Shown here one piece after another: positions 6,449 through 9,658 of a DNA stretch of 9,658 bases. How positions within the stretch are numbered: position 1 is the stretch's first letter; every line of letters starts with the position of its first letter. The notes under the pieces were generated by a model. It did no database searches. It had not been told where the DNA came from and saw only the letters and a program-made list of their open reading frames with translations. A program made the translations under genes and the position numbers. Source of the stretch: Candidatus Muproteobacteria bacterium (lineage in GTDB: Bacteria; Pseudomonadota; Gammaproteobacteria; Acidiferrobacterales; Sulfurifustaceae); NCBI GenBank assembly GCA_023266455.1, contig JAHFQD010000045.1, positions 1 to 9,658 of the forward strand. The letters are read 5' to 3'.

Positions 6449-6901
6449 ATGAAAGAACAATCGACAAATTTCAGCATTAGCTATTTAGTGGATCAAACGC
6501 CGAAGGAAGCCTTCGATGCCATCAATAACGTTCGTGGATGGTGGTCAGGAGAATTTGAAGGCAATACCGACAAAGTCGGTGAAGAGTTCATCTATCGCTA
6601 CAAAGACATCCATTACAGCAAACAAAAGATAACGGAATTGGTTCCTGGCAAAAAAGTCGTTTGGCTTGTTGTGGACAGTCAGCTCAACTTTATTAAAGAA
6701 AAAAACGAGTGGAACGGTACAAAAATTATTTTTGAGATCGTTAAAAAGGGCGATAAAACCCAAATCCATTTCACCCACGTGGGCTTAGTTTCTAAGCACG
6801 AGTGTTACGATGCGTGTTCGGGTGCATGGAGCTTCATTATTAAAAACAGTTTGCGGAGTTTGATTACCACCGGTAAAGGTCAGCTCGACGAATTGGAATA
6901 A
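6449..6901 (+). CDS. SRPBCC/AHSA1-like protein (copy 3)
   Basis: This 150-residue SRPBCC-fold protein starts at ATG 6449, preceded by a strong TAAGGAG (6434-6440) at 8-base spacing. It shows the same features as copy 1: the opening SISYLVDQTPKEAFDAINNV, then RGWW, the PGKKVVWLVVDS strand, WNGTKIIFEI (compare WIGTKINWEL in copy 1), FTHVGL, and a C-terminal helix FIIKNSLRSLITTGKGQLDE that parallels LLSLKSLLETGKG. It is distinctly richer in Lys codons and A/T than its neighbours, so it may have a different recent history from copies 1 and 2. It is the last gene of the + strand run; its stop lies 62 bp from the dif site, and no T-tailed terminator separates them. The ligand is unknown. Confidence 0.82.
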   Translation: MKEQSTNFSISYLVDQTPKEAFDAINNVRGWWSGEFEGNTDKVGEEFIYRYKDIHYSKQKITELVPGKKVVWLVVDSQLNFIKEKNEWNGTKIIFEIVKKGDKTQIHFTHVGLVSKHECYDACSGAWSFIIKNSLRSLITTGKGQLDELE

Positions 6902-6916
6902 CGAGGCAGACGTGGG

Positions 6917-6944
6917 CGCACTCAGCAAGGCGTTGCTGGGTGCG
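6917..6944. other. 12-bp stem-loop ahead of dif
   Basis: CGCACTCAGCAA (6917-6928) pairs with TTGCTGGGTGCG (6933-6944) around a GGCG loop: 12 pairs, one of them G-T. No run of T follows on either strand, so it is not a classical rho-independent terminator. It lies 15 bp after the SRPBCC stop and 20 bp before dif. It could stabilise the 3' end of the cluster transcript. Confidence 0.5.
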
Positions 6945-6963
6945 AAGCGGCGGTGCAAGCATA

Positions 6964-6991
6964 AGGTCGCATAATGTATATTATGTTAAAT
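6964..6991 (+). other. dif: dif site: XerC/XerD chromosome dimer resolution site
   Basis: The 28-bp site consists of an XerC arm AGGTCGCATAA (6964-6974), a central region TGTATA (6975-6980) and an XerD arm TTATGTTAAAT (6981-6991). The E. coli dif reads GGTGCGCATAA / TGTATA / TTATGTTAAAT, so the centre and the XerD arm are identical and the XerC arm matches at 8 of 11, differing only in its outer four bases, the variable part in gammaproteobacteria. At this site XerC and XerD, activated by FtsK at the septum, resolve chromosome dimers. Flanking genes on both sides point toward it, as expected at the terminus. An alternative is a dif-like site carried on an integrated dif-using element or plasmid; no second copy is in the window. 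Confidence 0.9.
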
Positions 6992-7036
6992 AATTAAACA
7001 TGGTCATTACTGGACACGGGCGAACTAAACGTATGC

Positions 7037-7069
7037 CCAGCCAAAACTACCTTAAAAAACCAGCCAAAA
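7037..7069. repeat. short direct repeat CCAGCCAAAA
   Basis: CCAGCCAAAA occurs at 7037-7046 and 7060-7069, spaced 23 bp apart, in the gene-free stretch between dif and the end of the nuclease gene. It is probably chance or a minor duplication; no function is evident. Confidence 0.25.
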
Positions 7070-7143
7070 GTCCCTCGCCTCTCGCAGTTTCTCGTCTCTT
7101 TCACGTCGCGTATTGCGATCAAAGATCGATCTGCCGGCTTTCG

Positions 7144-8034
7144 CTATTCAACACTCCAACAGTACAGACCCTGAGCCGTCAGCAGCGGCGGTAGCGGCGG
7201 CGTCTGCCCGGACTCAAGACGAAGCCAAGTTTTCTGAACCTCTTCGGGATTGAGGTTCCCCGTCGTGAAGGCATTGGCGATCACCAAGCCGGTATGCTCG
7301 TCCTTCAAGCCCCGGATTTTCAAGATCGGGAGCTGACCGAAATAGAGTTCCTGGTACACGCTGAGGGAGATCGTCAACTCCACTGGAATCCGCATGCCGT
7401 AGCCGTTGTCCACGCGAGTGACAGCCTCCGCAAAGTTGGGAATATCGTCATGCTCGCCCGGTTCAGTCGGCAATTCTCCTGCTCCCCAGCGTTTGAGAGC
7501 CACTTCCTCTGGCGTGCCGAGAGCGTTGTCTTTCTCGTTGTACACAACGAGTTCAGAAAAATAGTTATACGGCATGGTGAAGGGAACCGGCGCGGAAGCA
7601 CTGATGCCGAACGAAATCTTCACACCGCGGAAATCGCAAAGCATTGGTGCAGTGGCTTTGACCTGCCATTTGTGCGGATCGGTATCGACCGGACTATAGA
7701 GATCGATCTGTGCGTTCTTTGCAAACACTTTCGCCGCTTCGGTGAACCCCTTGGGACAAACCATCGCGCCCTTTTGGGCGCCGACGTCGTTAACCACTGC
7801 CAGGAATTCACCGACGCCATTCACATCGACCGGTGTCGCATAGTCCTTGCAGTCAATGATAATGCGCATTTCATATTGCCCGATCCGTTGATGTACCAGC
7901 ACGTCGATCTGGCGTAGTGTTTCGCTCTGACGGCCCATCAGTTTAACGTTGTGCGATACCGTGGCCTCAGGTGCAAGCTCTTGCTGAATTTTTGCGATCA
8001 GTATTTCGAGTTGCTTCCATTCAGGTTCCGTCAT
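7144..8034 (-). CDS. Mrr-like restriction-endonuclease-fold protein
   Basis: This encodes a 296-residue soluble protein. Residues 36-111 form a PD-(D/E)XK nuclease core of the Mrr_cat type: the RQIDVLVHQR strand with Asp44, then MRIIIDCKDY with the D-C-K motif (Asp61, Lys63), then GVGEFLAVVNDVGAQKGAMV, the FTEAAKVFAKN helix and QIDLY. This order is the usual one in Mrr-like enzymes, which cut DNA, often modified DNA. The C-terminal ~180 residues are not recognised and may be a specificity or partner domain. ATG 8034 is preferred over GTG 8037 because AGGA on the - strand lies six bases ahead of it. No methyltransferase, helicase or toxin-antitoxin partner adjoins it, so it could be a solitary modification-dependent nuclease or a repair-type enzyme. 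It is transcribed toward dif. All motif residues are present, so it is probably active. Confidence 0.75.
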   Translation of the reverse strand: MTEPEWKQLEILIAKIQQELAPEATVSHNVKLMGRQSETLRQIDVLVHQRIGQYEMRIIIDCKDYATPVDVNGVGEFLAVVNDVGAQKGAMVCPKGFTEAAKVFAKNAQIDLYSPVDTDPHKWQVKATAPMLCDFRGVKISFGISASAPVPFTMPYNYFSELVVYNEKDNALGTPEEVALKRWGAGELPTEPGEHDDIPNFAEAVTRVDNGYGMRIPVELTISLSVYQELYFGQLPILKIRGLKDEHTGLVIANAFTTGNLNPEEVQKTWLRLESGQTPPLPPLLTAQGLYCWSVE

Positions 8035-8092
8035 CACTGTTCCTGTTCTTCTGCTTCTTTTGCAGCTGGTGTTTTTCCATCGCCGCCAGCAT
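8021..8092 (-). other. possible remnant of a small upstream gene overlapping the nuclease start
   Basis: On the - strand a frame open from about 8161 reads KVVGKGEKKARILVNQEMLA and ends KKQKNRNSDDGT at a TGA (8023-8021) inside the first codons of the nuclease gene. The charged, Lys-rich end and the overlapping stop resemble a translationally coupled gene. However, the frame is short, an upstream TGA at 8164-8162 blocks it, and AGGAG touches ATG 8092 with no spacing. It may be a decayed gene end or nothing. Confidence 0.2.
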
Positions 8093-8387
8093 CTCCTGGT
8101 TCACCAGGATCCGCGCTTTTTTCTCGCCCTTACCGACTACCTTCCACCACCATATAGCCTCTCATATTGCAGTGCAAACTAGATTGGTGGCATCGGACAA
8201 CAACGCAATCGTACGGTTCTGCATCGGAAAATTTTCTGGCTTCAACGGGTAACCGCTCGGAAACTGCGACACGGTTCATGTCTTACATGCACCCTTCTTC
8301 TATCCAATCGTATTCGAGTCTGGAACAAGCCCAGACTCGAATACTTTTTTCTTTCTACTCAATTATTTTCTGTGTCTTCTTAAACGG
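8038..8387. other. gene-poor stretch between the nuclease and SDR genes
   Basis: No convincing complete gene is seen. It contains the possible - strand gene remnant, a small perfect hairpin (TCCTGGT 8094-8100 / ACCAGGA 8103-8109) and a strong + strand terminator at 8310-8350. Both overlapping + strand frames (7971-8252 and 8167-8391) lack ribosome binding sites and protein-like composition. Confidence 0.5.
8310..8350 (+). terminator. rho-independent terminator with a 14-bp perfect stem
   Basis: GTATTCGAGTCTGG (8310-8323) pairs perfectly with CCAGACTCGAATAC (8331-8344) around a 7-base loop, followed at once by TTTTTT and further T-rich sequence. The T tract is on the + strand, so it ends + strand transcripts, although the flanking genes are on the - strand. 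It lies 38 bp beyond the SDR stop; an A run on its other side may also give it some activity for the - strand SDR message. Confidence 0.75.
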
Positions 8388-9179
8388 TTAGTCATCCAAC
8401 GTTCCCATCGTCAAATTAACGGTAGTCCCCGTCATCCCGCTCGCCTTATCGGAAGCCATGAAAACCGCCATATTGGCCACTTCGGCGAGCGCCATTACCC
8501 GTCGTGGATGGGTCGTGCTGGCGAGATACCCTTGGAATTGTTCCCAGGTCATTCCCGTTGCCTTGGCCTTGAGCTCGTAGATTTCCTTCATCGTGGCCGT
8601 CTCTGGCATGCCATGGGGCCGCAGGCCGACAACGCGAATGCCGTGCGGTGCGAGTTCGGCGGATAGATCTCGAGTGAGTGCCTCTTTGGCGGCATGCGCT
8701 GTACCGTAACCTCCGTTCAATACAGTGCCTCTGCGCGAAGGGAGTGCGGTGACGGTCATGATCACCCCCGATTTATTCGCGAGCATCCGCCGGGCTGCCA
8801 AGCGTGCGGTTAGGAAGTACGACATAGCGTAGGCCGTGATCGTCAGGGAGAATTGCTCAGCATCGATATCGATCAGCGGCACACCTACAACCTTTGTATC
8901 GGGGATGCCGACCGCGTTGAACGAGATATCGACGCGGCCTGCCTTATCGATCACGGACTGTAGATGCTTATCTACAGCGTGTTCGTCGAGAGCGTCGACC
9001 TCTGCCGCCTTGGCGGATCCGCCGGCGGAAACGATGTCCTTGGCGATCGCTTCCACCGGTGCCAGAAGACGCCCGGTGAGAAAAACCTTGGCGCCTTCGT
9101 TCGCAAAAGCGCGTGCGACAGCACCGCCGATTGCGCCCCCGGCTCCGTATATCACTGCAACTTTGTTTTTCAGCAGCAT
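8388..9179 (-). CDS. short-chain dehydrogenase/reductase with altered active site
   Basis: This is a 263-residue SDR-fold oxidoreductase, standard in length for the classical group. VAVIYGAGGAIGG (residues 8-19) is the Rossmann nucleotide-binding turn, with Ala16 where the second glycine of GxxxGxG is usual. The TGR at 35-37 favours NADP. FNAVG at 87-91 stands in for NNAG. The catalytic Lys is Lys165 in HAAKEALTRDLSAELAPHGI. The catalytic Tyr is expected four residues earlier, where Ala161 stands; the nearest Tyr is Tyr158, seven residues ahead, and Ser148 is 17 before the Lys. The reaction may therefore be changed or need a different proton donor. The ending MTGTTVNLTMGTLDD fits the normal SDR C-terminus. 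ATG 9179 has AGGA seven bases upstream on the - strand. It is divergent from the sigma-factor gene; oxidoreductases are common neighbours of some ECF sigma groups. The substrate is unknown. Confidence 0.85.
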   Translation of the reverse strand: MLLKNKVAVIYGAGGAIGGAVARAFANEGAKVFLTGRLLAPVEAIAKDIVSAGGSAKAAEVDALDEHAVDKHLQSVIDKAGRVDISFNAVGIPDTKVVGVPLIDIDAEQFSLTITAYAMSYFLTARLAARRMLANKSGVIMTVTALPSRRGTVLNGGYGTAHAAKEALTRDLSAELAPHGIRVVGLRPHGMPETATMKEIYELKAKATGMTWEQFQGYLASTTHPRRVMALAEVANMAVFMASDKASGMTGTTVNLTMGTLDD

Positions 9180-9236
9180 CTGTAGTTCCTGTTTTGTCGT
9201 GAGTCGATGTCCGGATTGTTAGATCCGTCGATGATG

Positions 9237-9303
9237 TAGACACCGCGACAAGGGAAAACTGGGCGCTCACCAACCGCCCAGTTTGTCCTTCGGCCGGTGT
9301 CTA
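9237..9303. repeat. 67-bp interrupted palindrome between SDR and sigma-factor genes
   Basis: Centred on 9270. The outer arms TAGACACCG (9237-9245) and CGGTGTCTA (9295-9303) pair perfectly. A four-base unpaired step follows, then inner arms AAGGGAAAACTGGGCG (9250-9265) and CGCCCAGTTTGTCCTT (9275-9290), which pair at 14 of 16 positions around a 9-base loop. No T run follows on either strand, so it is not a terminator. It lies 8 bp before the sigma-factor ribosome binding site, so it could be a double operator, a cruciform, or a leader hairpin controlling sigma-factor translation. Confidence 0.6.
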
Positions 9304-9311
9304 TATTGGAT

Positions 9312-9316
9312 GGAGG
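9312..9316 (+). promoter_or_regulatory. ribosome binding site of the sigma-factor gene
   Basis: GGAGG, nine bases ahead of ATG 9326. It decides against the closer ATG 9318, which opens only a seven-codon frame. Confidence 0.7.
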
Positions 9317-9325
9317 TATGAAAAT

Positions 9326-9658
9326 ATGCGTGCTGCGGTGATGACAAACGATCTGATTTCAAGGGCGCGGGCCGGGGACGACGATGCGTTCCGAGAGCTG
9401 ACTGCGCCGCACGTCCGTGAACTGCAGGTGCACTGTTACCGGATGCTCGGATCGTTCCAAGATGCTGAGGACGCCCTTCAAGATACGTTGCTGACCGCGT
9501 GGCAAGGTCTCAGTGGGTTCGAAGGACGTGCCTCGCTTCGCACTTGGCTCTACCGAATCGCCACCAACCGGTGCCTCAACGCGCGCCGCGCGGCCAGCCG
9601 ACGCCCGCCTAAGGAATGGAATATTCCAGCGATTGAACTACCCGAACCGACCCGGCTC
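9326..9658 (+). CDS. ECF-type RNA polymerase sigma factor, 3' truncated by the window edge
   Basis: The first 111 residues are visible and the frame is open to the last base. After a short lead, RARAGDDDAFRELTAPHVRE and LQVHCYRMLGSFQDAEDALQ form sigma region 2, which binds the core enzyme and the -10 element. DTLLTAWQGLSGFEGRASLR and TWLYRIATNRCLNARRA complete region 2.4 and the following helix. The wording HCYRMLGS...SLRTWLYRIATNRCLN is typical of the longer ECF-like factors of about 320 residues (TIGR02960 / ECF41-like) that carry a SnoaL-like domain after region 4. Whether this one does cannot be seen, though the PEPTRL near the end fits that type. ATG 9326 follows GGAGG by nine bases. It is divergent from an SDR gene, a common partner of ECF41-like factors, so it may control that gene. 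It is the only gene in the right part that points away from dif. Confidence 0.8.
   Translation, partial: MRAAVMTNDLISRARAGDDDAFRELTAPHVRELQVHCYRMLGSFQDAEDALQDTLLTAWQGLSGFEGRASLRTWLYRIATNRCLNARRAASRRPPKEWNIPAIELPEPTRL

Noticed and set aside
7294..7917. 207-codon + strand open frame
   Set aside because: It is antisense to the Mrr-like nuclease, whose frame carries clear catalytic motifs; this one shows none and has no ribosome binding site.
8836..9222. 128-codon + strand open frame antisense to the SDR gene
   Set aside because: The - strand frame has the full SDR fold motifs; the + strand frame is low-complexity Ser/Ala/Thr-rich sequence.
1..9658. CRISPR array, tRNA, rRNA, transposase or insertion-sequence ends
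   Set aside because: Looked for on both strands; no regular repeat-spacer pattern, tRNA-like arms, transposase motifs or paired terminal inverted repeats with target duplications were seen.

Overview
The window looks like a stretch of a gammaproteobacterial chromosome at its replication terminus. The main evidence is a near-canonical dif site (XerC/XerD resolution site) at 6964-6991. Its central region and XerD arm match the Escherichia coli dif exactly and its XerC arm matches at 8 of 11 positions. Every gene left of dif (2-6901) is on the + strand and the two genes just right of it (7144-9179) are on the - strand, so transcription on both sides runs toward dif, as expected where the replichores meet. 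Base composition is mixed and moderately GC-rich. I cannot name a genus from the sequence.

Layout. 2-2265: the C-terminal part of a DUF6519-type protein, then a DUF6734-type protein with a glycosyltransferase-like DSD motif. 2312-3355: an exported substrate-binding protein of the urea-carboxylase-associated ABC transporter type (TIGR03427-like), with no permease or ATPase nearby. 3356-3703: a gene-free stretch holding a cluster of GATAACG boxes and a consensus sigma-70 promoter whose spacer contains a perfect inverted repeat, a likely operator. 3704-6901: a compact run of three SRPBCC/AHSA1-fold proteins, an ArsR-type repressor, and two copies of an unnamed exported protein family. One exported copy is intact (4190-4963). 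The other (5799-6404) is a pseudogene with two internal deletions that each shift the frame.

6902-7143: a 12-bp stem-loop followed by dif. 7144-8034: an Mrr-like PD-(D/E)XK nuclease domain protein, alone, with no methylase or translocase beside it. 8038-8387: gene-poor, with a strong rho-independent terminator on the + strand that no visible + strand gene explains. 8388-9179: a short-chain dehydrogenase/reductase with an unusual active-site spacing. It is divergent from an ECF-type sigma factor that starts at 9326 and runs off the window. The 146 bp between them carry a 67-bp interrupted palindrome.

How the genes may work together. The arsR-SRPBCC overlap is a familiar regulator/effector pairing. 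The order SRPBCC then exported protein occurs twice in 3 kb, which suggests that the exported family and the SRPBCC proteins belong to one duplicated module under ArsR control. The shared 8-mer ATGCAAGT in the promoter at 3564 and at the arsR start (4989) is a possible operator half-site. This functional reading is inference. No protein in the module has a function I can assign from sequence alone.
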